A stretch of 64,000 nucleotides of DNA, from assembly GCA_963929535.1 (NCBI GenBank), contig CAWVIZ010000009.1, positions 1 to 64,000 of the forward strand, given 5' to 3'. A program made the position numbers and the translations under genes. The notes under the pieces are model-generated. The model had not been told where the DNA came from. It was given only the letters and a program-made list of their open reading frames with translations, and searched no databases. Positions 7,853 to 16,614 of this stretch are shown here, one piece after another. Source of the DNA: Pullilachnospira sp963929535 (lineage in GTDB: Bacteria; Bacillota; Clostridia; Lachnospirales; Lachnospiraceae). Within the stretch, counting starts at the first letter, position 1. Each line of letters starts with the position of its first letter.

Positions 7853-10545
7853 GTTGTCTCCTCCCATACCTTAGCCTTTTCCATGACCTGACGGACAGAC
7901 TCCATCACTGCCCGGTCCTGAGTGGCGAACAGATCCCGTCCGAAAATATAGTCGGCAAAATATTTCCGCATCCAGGAGAGATTTCCGGCAAAATGAAGGA
8001 AGGGCATATAGGCGTCATGGCCGGAAATATCCATCATATAAGGGAATTTTTTAAACCATTCCCGGTAATCCCGGACAAAATCCAGGGTCCCCTGGTGGAT
8101 CTCCCTGTTGTGGGCGTAATTTTCCGTCTCCGGGATGTCATAGAGAATGCGGCCGCCGGCATCAAAGCCCAGGAATGTGGGGGTGCAGGATTGGGTAAGG
8201 ATCTCAAAGAAAAAGGAATTCAGGTGATTGTTTCCCGCCTGATGCAGATCGTGAAGAGTCTTGTTGTACATATTGGAAAAGATATACGTTTCCACCTCTC
8301 CCTTCTGCATCATGGCCGCCATATAGGTGTCGTTCACATTTCTGGAGGCGGCCAGGAGGCAATGGACCTGACAGTCCAGATGGTATACCTGTTCCGTCAG
8401 ATACTTCACCTGCAGCACGTTGTTCCCCGACCAGCCCACATCCACCACGGCCGCCCGGCTGCTTTTCCCGATCTTCCGTGTCAGATATTCCCGGATATAT
8501 TCCTGGTCCGCCTGATAGCAGCCGCACACCTCATCCCAGTGATCGGTGAGCAAAGAATAGACCACCTTTTCATTGGCAGGGCTCAGATATTCCTGCTCCC
8601 GAATCCGATACCGGGGGAAATAAGCCTTCAGAGGGCCGATGCCGATCCGGTCGAACAGGGTTCCCACCCGGGACTTATAGAGGGCGTTGGCCTTGTGATG
8701 CACCAGCTGGAGCAGATAGGGATGCCTGTTTTTTTCCACAATGGTCTTTGCCACGGGAACCCTGGACCACAGCACATATTCTGTGGGAAAATCCGGGTAC
8801 ATCTGCCGGAATACCTTCTGGTACAGATCCCCTTCCCTGGCCAGAAACAGGATCTTATCCAGGCCGTGCTCCCTGGCGTACCGATAGATCCACTGACAGA
8901 AGCCCATCACATAGATGCCGGTATAGACGTAGCCCACCTCATAATAGGGACTGTATCGGTCCATACCCGTATGCAGCCGGGCGTTGACCACACCCCGGTA
9001 GGCGGATCCGGCCAGGTGGGACATGCCTCTGGCCCGGAACTGGTTTCCGGCCTCATTCACATTCTGATACAGCCGGGCGGCAATTCCCTTCTGAACGGCG
9101 GAATCATAGTCCGACTTCCGGTTGTCGCCGATGTGGACCGTCTCTTGGGGATACAGATCCTTCAGGATATCATACAGTCCGCCGTTCCGCTTGGAACAGT
9201 TGTAGTCGCAGGACACGATCACCCGGTCCCAGTCTTCGTAGCCGCAGGAGGCCAGCAGCTTCCGCATCCATTCTTCCGGCAGATACATATCTGACAGGGC
9301 CACCAGGGTTTTTCCCTGCTCCCGCATCAGCTTGTAGACGGTCTGCATATAAGGGTTGGGACGGCACAGAGCCAGTTCTGTCTCAAATTCCGTCCGCGCG
9401 CCCCATCCGGCATCGATCCCTGTTTCTCTGGAAACATATTCATAGATCTGTTCCAGGGTGACTTCTTTGTTGCCCCGTTTCTGATAGGCGTCATTTCTGG
9501 CCTGCTGCTCCGCCTGTTTCCGGATCTGACAGAAATCCATGATGTCCAGCCGCTCTCCCACCAGGACAAACAGGTCGGAGGGAACGGAAAAGGGACGGAG
9601 GATCAGCGTGTCGAAGATATCAAAGGAAATCACTTCATAGGGAATCAGACCTTTGGCGAAATTCATGGGAGTTACCCGGTTGCTGGCTTCCGATTCCGCG
9701 CCTTTTTCGTACAGCCGCCCTCCGGCCCCTAAAACGGGCACCTGCGCCTGCAGGCAGGGAGTTTCTCCCAGCAGCTGGTAACGGCGGTTGTCGCAGGTAT
9801 ATTTCACCTGATAGCGGTATTCTCCGGGACTCAGCTCCGGATCCAGGTATCCGTTCCGGGTGGTCTGGGTCACAAAACGGTATTCTTCTCTGCCCCCTGC
9901 CCGGTAGACATTGTAATGAAGGGCGCCTGCAGGAGCCGTCCAGTCCAGGCGGATGCCGCCCTGGGGAAGGGATACGGCCTCCACCAAAAAGCGCCCCCTT
10001 CTTCTTCCGTTTTCATTCCCGCCGGTGTCGGCGCCGCCCTGCTTTCCGGATCTTTCGGATCCCGGGCTTCCCATCTGCGCCAGCCTTCTGGCCAGATACA
10101 GATGTTCGTCCTCCACTGTGGATACGGAAACAACCTGGGAAAATTCACTGTAGTAAGTTCCATCCATGGAAACCTTGAATTTGTAAAAGTAAATGGTATC
10201 CGGCGGGATATGTGCCGTGGTATACACATTGGAGGACAGTTTTTCCAGAAAGCGGTAATGTATGCCGTCCTGGGAACGGTACAGATTGTAGCACACGGCG
10301 CCGAAGATCTTCTCCATCCGGAGCCGGGCCCTGCCGTCCTTTATTTTCAGAAGCTGAAAGCGGTGCAGCCGGTCCTTCTGACTTTCCCGGTATTTCCAGC
10401 GCAGCAAAAGGAGTACCAGCCAGTGCTTCAGGCGATGCTTTCCATGCTCCTTTATGTGACCGGCCACATAACGCTCATATGCTCTGCGCACTCTCTCGTT
10501 TTTTCTTACGATCCGGTTGTACAGGTTATCCTTCCACTGGCTCAT
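7849..10545 (-). CDS. COG5610-type HAD protein with FN3-like domains
   Basis: An 898-residue protein. After a basic N-terminus come two fibronectin-III-like segments (about residues 80-145 and 185-272). A HAD-phosphatase-like domain starts with SFDIFDTLILRP (307-318) and later shows HIGDNRKSD. The C-terminal module carries LFLAREGD and VVDVGWSGNN motifs. The HAD plus C-terminal module is typical of COG5610 proteins found in capsule and cell-wall glycan loci; their biochemical role is not established. It overlaps kdsC by 20 bases and the next glycosyltransferase by ATGA, so translation is probably coupled. The start follows AGAGGAAAAA. A paralogue lies at 12722-14785. Confidence 0.65.
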   Translation of the reverse strand: MSQWKDNLYNRIVRKNERVRRAYERYVAGHIKEHGKHRLKHWLVLLLLRWKYRESQKDRLHRFQLLKIKDGRARLRMEKIFGAVCYNLYRSQDGIHYRFLEKLSSNVYTTAHIPPDTIYFYKFKVSMDGTYYSEFSQVVSVSTVEDEHLYLARRLAQMGSPGSERSGKQGGADTGGNENGRRRGRFLVEAVSLPQGGIRLDWTAPAGALHYNVYRAGGREEYRFVTQTTRNGYLDPELSPGEYRYQVKYTCDNRRYQLLGETPCLQAQVPVLGAGGRLYEKGAESEASNRVTPMNFAKGLIPYEVISFDIFDTLILRPFSVPSDLFVLVGERLDIMDFCQIRKQAEQQARNDAYQKRGNKEVTLEQIYEYVSRETGIDAGWGARTEFETELALCRPNPYMQTVYKLMREQGKTLVALSDMYLPEEWMRKLLASCGYEDWDRVIVSCDYNCSKRNGGLYDILKDLYPQETVHIGDNRKSDYDSAVQKGIAARLYQNVNEAGNQFRARGMSHLAGSAYRGVVNARLHTGMDRYSPYYEVGYVYTGIYVMGFCQWIYRYAREHGLDKILFLAREGDLYQKVFRQMYPDFPTEYVLWSRVPVAKTIVEKNRHPYLLQLVHHKANALYKSRVGTLFDRIGIGPLKAYFPRYRIREQEYLSPANEKVVYSLLTDHWDEVCGCYQADQEYIREYLTRKIGKSSRAAVVDVGWSGNNVLQVKYLTEQVYHLDCQVHCLLAASRNVNDTYMAAMMQKGEVETYIFSNMYNKTLHDLHQAGNNHLNSFFFEILTQSCTPTFLGFDAGGRILYDIPETENYAHNREIHQGTLDFVRDYREWFKKFPYMMDISGHDAYMPFLHFAGNLSWMRKYFADYIFGRDLFATQDRAVMESVRQVMEKAKVWEETT

Positions 10546-11068
10546 CGGGATTTTTCCTCTCCTTTTCTTCCATACTCCACAGCTTTGCGGCGCACCGGGA
10601 AAGAATTCCCCGCTCTGTAAGAAGCCGTTCCACCAGCTCACGCACTGCTCCCTGTCCGCCCCGGCTGTTCAGCACAAGGGTGCAGCGGCTCTTTACCTCA
10701 TCTGCCGCGTCGCGGGGGCAGGCGCTTAAGCCGCACAGTGCCATGGCCCCTAGGTCGTTATAATCGTCTCCAATATAGGCGGCAGATTCCGGAAGGATCT
10801 GCTGCCGGCGGAAAAACTGGTCAAGAAAAGCCCGTTTATCCTTCACTCCCTGGTAGACGTGTACAATACCCAGTTCTCCGGCACGGACGGTGACACAGAG
10901 GCTCTCCCGCCCGGTGAGGATGACCGGTTCGATCCCGGCGGCCCTGGCCAGGAGAATGCCGGCTCCATCCCGGGTACTGAACTTTTTTACCTCATTTCCT
11001 TTGCTGTCGATGTAGACGCCTCCGTCTGTCATGGTTCCGTCCACATCCAGGATCAGATAACGGATCAT
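10526..11068 (-). CDS. kdsC: KdsC-like HAD phosphatase
   Basis: A 180-residue HAD phosphatase of the KdsC type, which removes phosphate from 3-deoxy-ulosonic acid 8-phosphate (or nonulosonate 9-phosphate) before CMP activation. Motif I LDVDGTMTDGG (residues 7-17), motif II T52, K77 and motif III GDDYNDL (100-106) are all visible, and the short length without a cap domain matches KdsC. It sits directly after the aldolase gene; in the restored aldolase frame the two overlap by ATGA. Pairing with the KdsB-like enzyme supports a ulosonic-acid pathway, but no KdsA/NeuB-type synthase was found in this window. Confidence 0.8.
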   Translation of the reverse strand: MIRYLILDVDGTMTDGGVYIDSKGNEVKKFSTRDGAGILLARAAGIEPVILTGRESLCVTVRAGELGIVHVYQGVKDKRAFLDQFFRRQQILPESAAYIGDDYNDLGAMALCGLSACPRDAADEVKSRCTLVLNSRGGQGAVRELVERLLTERGILSRCAAKLWSMEEKERKNPDEPVEG

Positions 11069-11069
11069 T

Positions 11070-12647
11070 TCATCGCCTCCTCATAAAGCGAAGGGGTAAG
11101 AAAGACCAGAGGAAGTTCCTTGCGGATCTCCTCCAGCCTGGCGGCGATCTGCCGGTTGTCCCCTGTATGGACGCCGTAGAATTCCCCGAAATAGCCGGAA
11201 GATAATTATCCTTTCCTTCTTCGTAGCCGTCAAAGCCTGCCAGGGCCGCCTGGGATACGCCCAGAAGCTTCAGAAGGCGGAGAAGCATGACTCCGCAGTT
11301 GGAGCTGGATTCCTTCCGGTCCCCGGCCAGACGGTAGTAGTTGATCACATGGTCTCCGGCACAGTATTCTCCGGAGACATTGGAAGTGAGGATCACATGG
11401 CTGCGGTTTGCCCGGGAATTCTTATATTCTTCGTACCGTTTGGCGTTGCTGAAAAATGAGTAGCCGCCCTCCTGCTCATCGAAATAGAAATTGGCGGAGA
11501 TGGGAACGGCGTTTGTCTTCCGGATAAACTCCCGGACCTTCTGCCAACCGTCCCTGAGACTTTTTCCCGGGGCCAGCACCACTGCCGTCCGTCCGCCCAA
11601 CTCCTCCGCAAGCTGGGAAAGACTGGCTTCATCGGCCACCTTCCGATCCTCGTACTTTTGATACAGCTTTTCCGCGTATTCCGCGTCGAAGGCTGCTTTT
11701 TTGCTGTCAGGAATGCCCTTCAGGATATGATTCATGTCCCTGCTGGTAAGACTCCCTTTTCCCTGGAGAAATTCCGCGTAGTTCCGGTGGAGATTATATT
11801 TGGCGGAGAGAAAATATTCCGTGGTATAGCCCCAGCTTTCCTGCTGCCGGATGGGAAGGATATGCTCCTGGATGGCGTCCAGCACCTGGTCGATATCGTA
11901 GCTTTTTCCGTAATGCCTGTTCATGTACTCCATGATCAGCTCCATGCACAGGTTGCCGGGAACTCTTCCCATACCGTTCAGGGAAGCGTCCAGGACGCAC
12001 CTTCTGCCATGGCTTTTCATCTCCAGAAAGGACTGGGCTAGGGAAAAGGAAAGGGCCAGATTTTCGTGGAGATGCAGTCCCAGTACGGTTTTTTTGTCCA
12101 GGTTGTTTTCACAGAGAGAATAGATCCGCACCAGCTCCGGCCGGGTCATGGAACCAAAGGTATCCACAATGGAAAAGCCGTAGGGACTGATCTGGCGGAT
12201 TTTCTTCAGAAGTTTCAAAAGGGCACTGTCCTTATAGCCCATGATGTTGATGGGATTCACAAACAGACGGTATCTCTTGGCCTGCACTTTTTTACAGAAC
12301 TCCAGTCCCTCATCCGCGTCATAGTCGTGAAAGGTTACCCGGATGACGTCCAGCGTTCCGTCATTTTCTTCCAGCTTCTCCACATCGTACTGATTGTGGA
12401 GAGCCATAGCTGCAAACCTGGATTTTTTCCGGTTGTCAGGCAGAAGGGATTTCAGTTCCGCCACATTGTTGAAAAGGGTCCGGTTGGGGTCGTAGGTACA
12501 GTTTCTCAAAAATCCCACCTCAATCAGATCGGTTTTCGCGTCCACCAGGCGGGCCAGAAGATTTCGGATGGTACGCGCTCCAAAGTTCCAGTCATTGATG
12601 TACCCGCCGTCCCGCAGAGTACAGTCCAGCAGTCTGATTTTTTCCAT
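11070..12647 (-). CDS. DRE-TIM aldolase with extra C-terminal domain, frameshifted near its end
   Basis: The first ~320 residues are an HMGL/DmpG-type (PF00682) aldolase: the start RLLDCTLRDGGYINDW, metal ligands in GLHLHENLALS, and DASLNGMGRVPGN are clear. Such enzymes join or split pyruvate and aldehydes. Residues ~335-500 form a second domain beginning with AVVLAPGKSL and containing GVSQAALAGFDGY, which resembles Rossmann-like DUF115/GT42 folds. Near position 11195 the frame shifts. One extra base would continue as YFGEFYGVHTGDNRQIAARL and so on to a TGA at 11065-11067, giving an ATGA overlap with kdsC. As sequenced, the last ~36 residues are aberrant; the lesion is either real or a sequencing error. 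Confidence 0.65.
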   Translation of the reverse strand: MEKIRLLDCTLRDGGYINDWNFGARTIRNLLARLVDAKTDLIEVGFLRNCTYDPNRTLFNNVAELKSLLPDNRKKSRFAAMALHNQYDVEKLEENDGTLDVIRVTFHDYDADEGLEFCKKVQAKRYRLFVNPINIMGYKDSALLKLLKKIRQISPYGFSIVDTFGSMTRPELVRIYSLCENNLDKKTVLGLHLHENLALSFSLAQSFLEMKSHGRRCVLDASLNGMGRVPGNLCMELIMEYMNRHYGKSYDIDQVLDAIQEHILPIRQQESWGYTTEYFLSAKYNLHRNYAEFLQGKGSLTSRDMNHILKGIPDSKKAAFDAEYAEKLYQKYEDRKVADEASLSQLAEELGGRTAVVLAPGKSLRDGWQKVREFIRKTNAVPISANFYFDEQEGGYSFFSNAKRYEEYKNSRANRSHVILTSNVSGEYCAGDHVINYYRLAGDRKESSSNCGVMLLRLLKLLGVSQAALAGFDGYEEGKDNYLPAISGNSTASIQGTTGRSPPGWRRSARNFLWSFLPLRFMRRR

Positions 12648-12721
12648 GGGTATAAGCTCCTTGTCTTTTTTCTGCCATTAGTATAACCGCCTGCGCCCGT
12701 CTCATACCTGTTTTCTTTTTG

Positions 12722-14785
12722 CTATTCCACATGAAGGTTGGTATCCCAGGAGAAATACCGTTCCAGTGCCCGGCGGTATCCGGAATTTTTCAGGACGGCT
12801 TCCAGAGGACGGTAGGCGTCGCTTCCCCGGATCTGTCCGGTCCCCTCTTTCAGCCAGCCGAAATGACGCTGCCAGTCTCCGGCAAAATCCAGGATTCCCC
12901 GGCGGATCTGCAGAAGCTTTTCCGGGCAGGGTTCCCTCTCTCCAAAATGGAAAAGCACCCGCCCGGAAGGACCGGGGGAAAATCCTTTCAGAGAGGGCCC
13001 CGGGGAGGTAAACAGCAGCTCCAGGTACAGATTGTGATCCCGGTTTGGATCGTGAAGTTTCCAGAGCTCCCGGTTATGGGATTGGGAGAACAGATAGGAG
13101 GCCATCTCGCCCTGAAACAGAAAGCCGCCAACGGCGTCCCCGTCCCCGCTGTTTTCTCCGCTGACCCCGGCCATCAGACTGAACAGACGGCATGGGGGAG
13201 AAACCTTCTGGGCAATATGCGCCAGCGCCCAGCCCCCGTTTCCCGCCCAGCCGATATCCACCACAGCCGCCCGGCGTACTCCCCGCAGAAGTCCTTCCAC
13301 ATAACGTCCGGCGGCCTCCCGCTCCGGCAGATAGACCGCGTCCGCCCTGTCCCAGTGGTTTTTCAGGAATTCCTCACAGATGCGTGTCCGCCTGCCGGTC
13401 AGCTCCTCCTTGGCATCCATGCCTTCCCGGCGGCAAAGCTCTTCCAGAAGCTCTTCCTGTTCCATGGAGGCAAAGCACTGTTCTATGGAAAATCCCTGAT
13501 CTGCCTTATCCCGGAGGAAACGCTGGAAAAATTCCCATCTGCGGCAGTCCGCAGTCAGCTTCAGAGCTGCCCTCCGGGACCAGTATACGTACCGGGTGTC
13601 GCTTTCCGGATACAGCATCCGGTAGACTCTGCGGAGGATATCCCCGTCCCTGGACAGGAACAGGATCCGACTGATCCGGTGGCTTATGGCAAATCTGCGG
13701 ATAAACTGACAATAGCCCACTGCCAGAAGACCTCCGTATACATAACCGTATTCATACAGGGGATCATACCGGCGGTCATCCCCATGGAGCTTCTGGCTGA
13801 CCAGACCGCGGTACATGCTGCCGATGAGGGGGGACATTTCCCGGGGACGGAACTTCCGGCCTGTCCGGCAGGAGGAGGGATACCAGAGCACATCGAAATG
13901 ATGGGACCGGGCCATATCCCTGTCGGCATAAGGATGGTCCCCCACATGGATATATGTGCGGCTCCATCCGAAGCGCTGCCGCACACACTCGAACAGATCT
14001 CCCTGATGTTTGGAGGCTCCTTCTGTACAGGAGACAAAAACGGCGGAGAACTCTCCCAGTCCCGCATCCTTCAGCAGCCGGAGGATCCGTTCCTTTCCCA
14101 GGTACATGTCACTGGTGATCACCAGCGTCTTTTTCTGCTCCCGCAGATATTCCAGAACAGGCAGGAAATAGGGATTGGCATAGCAGAATCTCTGTTCTGT
14201 CCTCCATTCGGTTTCCAGTCCCCGGCAGGCATCCAGCCCCGTTTCCCGGGATAGGACTGCCCAGATCTCTTCCAGCGTCACCTCCCCGGACCGCCCCTGA
14301 CGGATATGGGCGCTGCGGGCCTTCTGTTCCGCCTCCATCCGCAGCCGCCGGAAATTGGGGTACCCAAGCTCCATGCCCACAAAATAAAAAAGATCAGAAG
14401 GCTCCTCCAGGGGACGCAGCAGCAGGGTGTCGAACACGTCAAAGGAGATCACATCGTAGGGCATCAGCCGGTCGGCAAGCTGTCTCCAGGAGGGCCGGTT
14501 TAAAAGGCCGGATTCCTGCAGCATCAGCCTGTCCGGGATCTGTGTCCATACAGCCGAAAACTCCCCTCCCCTGCCGCCCCAGGCGGCAGACAGGATATGC
14601 CTTACGGCTGTTTCCAGAAGGGTCAGTCCGTTCCACCAGAAAAGCAGCGCCAGTCCGCCCAGCATCCCCCGCTTGCCGGGGTGCTGCCCGCGGTATTCCA
14701 GATACCGTCGGCGGATCCTGGGATTTCTGTTTACAAGGCAGCGGTACAGGGCCAGGCGGAGGCGCGCCTCCTTTTCTTTCCTCAT
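12722..14785 (-). CDS. COG5610-type HAD protein
   Basis: A 687-residue paralogue of the 7849-10545 protein without FN3-like domains. A short N-terminal region with a hydrophobic patch is followed by the HAD-like start VISFDVFDTLLLRP, then HVGDHPYAD, and a C-terminal module with LFLSRDGD and VVDIGWAGNGG. Proteins of this type occur in exopolysaccharide and teichoic-acid-like loci; function unknown. The start ATG at 14785 overlaps the stop of the ABC ATPase gene as ATGA, the recurring junction in this operon. Seventy-four bases separate it from the aldolase. Confidence 0.65.
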   Translation of the reverse strand: MRKEKEARLRLALYRCLVNRNPRIRRRYLEYRGQHPGKRGMLGGLALLFWWNGLTLLETAVRHILSAAWGGRGGEFSAVWTQIPDRLMLQESGLLNRPSWRQLADRLMPYDVISFDVFDTLLLRPLEEPSDLFYFVGMELGYPNFRRLRMEAEQKARSAHIRQGRSGEVTLEEIWAVLSRETGLDACRGLETEWRTEQRFCYANPYFLPVLEYLREQKKTLVITSDMYLGKERILRLLKDAGLGEFSAVFVSCTEGASKHQGDLFECVRQRFGWSRTYIHVGDHPYADRDMARSHHFDVLWYPSSCRTGRKFRPREMSPLIGSMYRGLVSQKLHGDDRRYDPLYEYGYVYGGLLAVGYCQFIRRFAISHRISRILFLSRDGDILRRVYRMLYPESDTRYVYWSRRAALKLTADCRRWEFFQRFLRDKADQGFSIEQCFASMEQEELLEELCRREGMDAKEELTGRRTRICEEFLKNHWDRADAVYLPEREAAGRYVEGLLRGVRRAAVVDIGWAGNGGWALAHIAQKVSPPCRLFSLMAGVSGENSGDGDAVGGFLFQGEMASYLFSQSHNRELWKLHDPNRDHNLYLELLFTSPGPSLKGFSPGPSGRVLFHFGEREPCPEKLLQIRRGILDFAGDWQRHFGWLKEGTGQIRGSDAYRPLEAVLKNSGYRRALERYFSWDTNLHVE

Positions 14786-15561
14786 GAATGATCCCCCTTT
14801 TTCCGTTTTTCCCTTCCATATTCCAGGTAAGCGTCGCACACCCGGCGGGGTTCCCCGTCCATCCGCAGAATGCCCTTTTCCAGCCACAGCACCCGGCTGC
14901 AGTTCTGAAGAATGGCAGAGACGGAATGCGATACGATCAGCACCGCGGCGCCCCCATGGATCATGCTGCGGATCCTCCGGTCGCTTTTTTCCCGGAAAAA
15001 GGCGTCTCCCACGCTGAGCACCTCGTCCAGGATCAGGACTTGGCAGGAGGACCGGGCGGTGGCAATGGAAAATCCCAGCCTGGATACCATACCCGAAGAA
15101 AAATTTTTGATCTTCTGATCCATAAAACCCTCCAGTTCCGCAAATTCCACGATCTCCCGGTATTTTTTCCGGAGCTCTTCCCTGGAATAGCCCAAAAGAG
15201 CGCCGTTCAGATAGACATTTTCCCTGGCGGTCAGCTCCCGGTCAAATCCGGTCCCCAAAGTCAGCAGACGGATATCTTCCTGTCTGGCCTTCACCCGACC
15301 CCGGGTGGGCGGCATGGCCCCGGAGATGATCTTCAGCAAGGTGCTCTTTCCGGATCCGTTGGTGCCTACGATTCCCACCACCTCTTTCGGCCAGACGTCA
15401 AAGGAGACATGGTCCAGAGCTTTCAGGATCCGGCAGGGGTTCTGCCGCTTCACCGTCCGGATCAGATATTCCTTCAGACTGTCCGGACGTTCCAGCGGCA
15501 CCTGAAAATGCATGCTGATGTTCTGTACAGAGATTACCGGCTGTTCTCGGATTGCTTCCAA
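14782..15561 (-). CDS. Polysaccharide ABC exporter ATPase (Wzt/TagH-like)
   Basis: A 259-residue ATPase with Walker A GTNGSGKST, a signature NFSSGM, Walker B VLILDEVLSVGD, and the H-loop VSHS. The VLSVGD and FREK sequences are typical of the Wzt/TagH subfamily that powers export of O-antigen, teichoic acid or capsule. It lacks the C-terminal carbohydrate-binding extension of the longer Wzt forms. No good ATG fits; the best start is TTG at 15561, nine bases after AGGAGG. Partner permease is 15841-16614, separated by a 279-bp gap filled with 36-bp tandem repeats. Confidence 0.85.
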   Translation of the reverse strand: MEAIREQPVISVQNISMHFQVPLERPDSLKEYLIRTVKRQNPCRILKALDHVSFDVWPKEVVGIVGTNGSGKSTLLKIISGAMPPTRGRVKARQEDIRLLTLGTGFDRELTARENVYLNGALLGYSREELRKKYREIVEFAELEGFMDQKIKNFSSGMVSRLGFSIATARSSCQVLILDEVLSVGDAFFREKSDRRIRSMIHGGAAVLIVSHSVSAILQNCSRVLWLEKGILRMDGEPRRVCDAYLEYGREKRKKGDHS

Positions 15562-15618
15562 GGCATCGCGCCTCCTTTCCCGATGATGAGATATTTGATG
15601 ATTTGACCGCATTTCCCG

Positions 15619-15830
15619 GCAGCGCATCAGGCAGAAAAGCTTCCCGGCAGCCCTCCTGCCGCAAGGCAGAAAAGTTTATATGCAGCACCTCCTGCCGCAA
15701 GGCAGAAAAGCTTATGTGCAGCGCATCCTGCCGCAAGGCAGAAAAGTTCACCGACAGAACGGCCCGCCGCAGGCGGTAAAGTCCATCGGCAGCGCCTTCC
15801 GCCCCAGGCGGCAAAGCCCACCGGCAGGAA
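15619..15830. repeat. 36-bp tandem repeat array
   Basis: CCTGCCGCAAGGCAG recurs at 15655, 15691 and 15727, giving a 36-bp period, with more degenerate units on both sides. Each unit contains a short inverted repeat (CCTGCCGCAAGGCAG folds on itself) followed by AAAAG. The array lies between the permease and ATPase genes of the exporter operon. The units abut with no unique spacers, so this is not a CRISPR array. Confidence 0.8.
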
Positions 15831-15840
15831 GCTTTCCTGC

Positions 15841-16614
15841 TCAGAGGCTCTGGATGATCCGGTCCTGCTTTTTCTGAAAATATGCTTTGCCTGCCAGATA
15901 GATTAGTCCGCTCCACAGGATCATCCTCACCCACAGCCCCGCCTGAGGGGTTCTGCCGTACATCATACATTCCCGGGCCGCGGCAATATAGCAGTAGACG
16001 GGATTTTCCCGGATCACCGCCTGCATGCCCGCAGGCAGCAGCGCCAGAGGATAAAACAGGGCGGACAGATACATCCACAGGGTCAGGATCACCGAATAGA
16101 GATGGCGGATATCCCCGAAAAACGAATAAAAAATGGACAGAAAATATCCGATCCCCATGGCAAAAAGGGCTATAAGGAACAGGATCACCGGAAACCAGAC
16201 CATGGACAGGGAGGGACGGATGCCAAAGAGAAGCAGGATCAGCCCGTAGGCAGCCAGGGAATACAGAAGATTCACCAGCGCTGCCGCCACCCGTGTGACA
16301 GGAAAGATGAATCTGGGAAACCTCACCTGCAGCAGCAGTGTTTTGTTGTCCACCAGAGAGGTCATGGCAGTGTTGGTGGCCCCGGTGAAGAAATTCCACA
16401 GGATCAGTCCGGTAAGATAATAGACCGGATAATTTTCAATGGATTTTCTGAACATGGTGGAAAAGATCAGGGACAGCACAGCCATGGACAGCAGGGGGTT
16501 CAGCACGCTCCAGAGAATCCCCAGACGGGAACGGCTGTATCTGCGCCTCAGTTCCCGCAGTACCAGCTCCCGGATCACGAAAAAATACTGTCTGTTCCAG
16601 ACGGACTGATTCAT
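15841..16614 (-). CDS. Polysaccharide ABC exporter permease (Wzm/TagG-like)
   Basis: A 257-residue ABC-2 type permease with about six membrane segments. The N-terminal amphipathic sequence REL(VL)RELRRRYSRSRLGILW is typical of the Wzm/TagG family, which forms the channel for polysaccharide export across the cytoplasmic membrane. The ATG at 16614 is chosen because the family begins close to this point and it shares an ATGA overlap with the gene before it; an in-frame upstream extension is rich in Arg/Pro and unlike the family. It should pair with the ATPase at 14782-15561. Confidence 0.85.
   Translation of the reverse strand: MNQSVWNRQYFFVIRELVLRELRRRYSRSRLGILWSVLNPLLSMAVLSLIFSTMFRKSIENYPVYYLTGLILWNFFTGATNTAMTSLVDNKTLLLQVRFPRFIFPVTRVAAALVNLLYSLAAYGLILLLFGIRPSLSMVWFPVILFLIALFAMGIGYFLSIFYSFFGDIRHLYSVILTLWMYLSALFYPLALLPAGMQAVIRENPVYCYIAAARECMMYGRTPQAGLWVRMILWSGLIYLAGKAYFQKKQDRIIQSL

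Noticed and set aside
15619..15830. 36-bp repeats considered as a CRISPR array
   Set aside because: Units are contiguous and degenerate with no unique spacers, and no cas genes are nearby.
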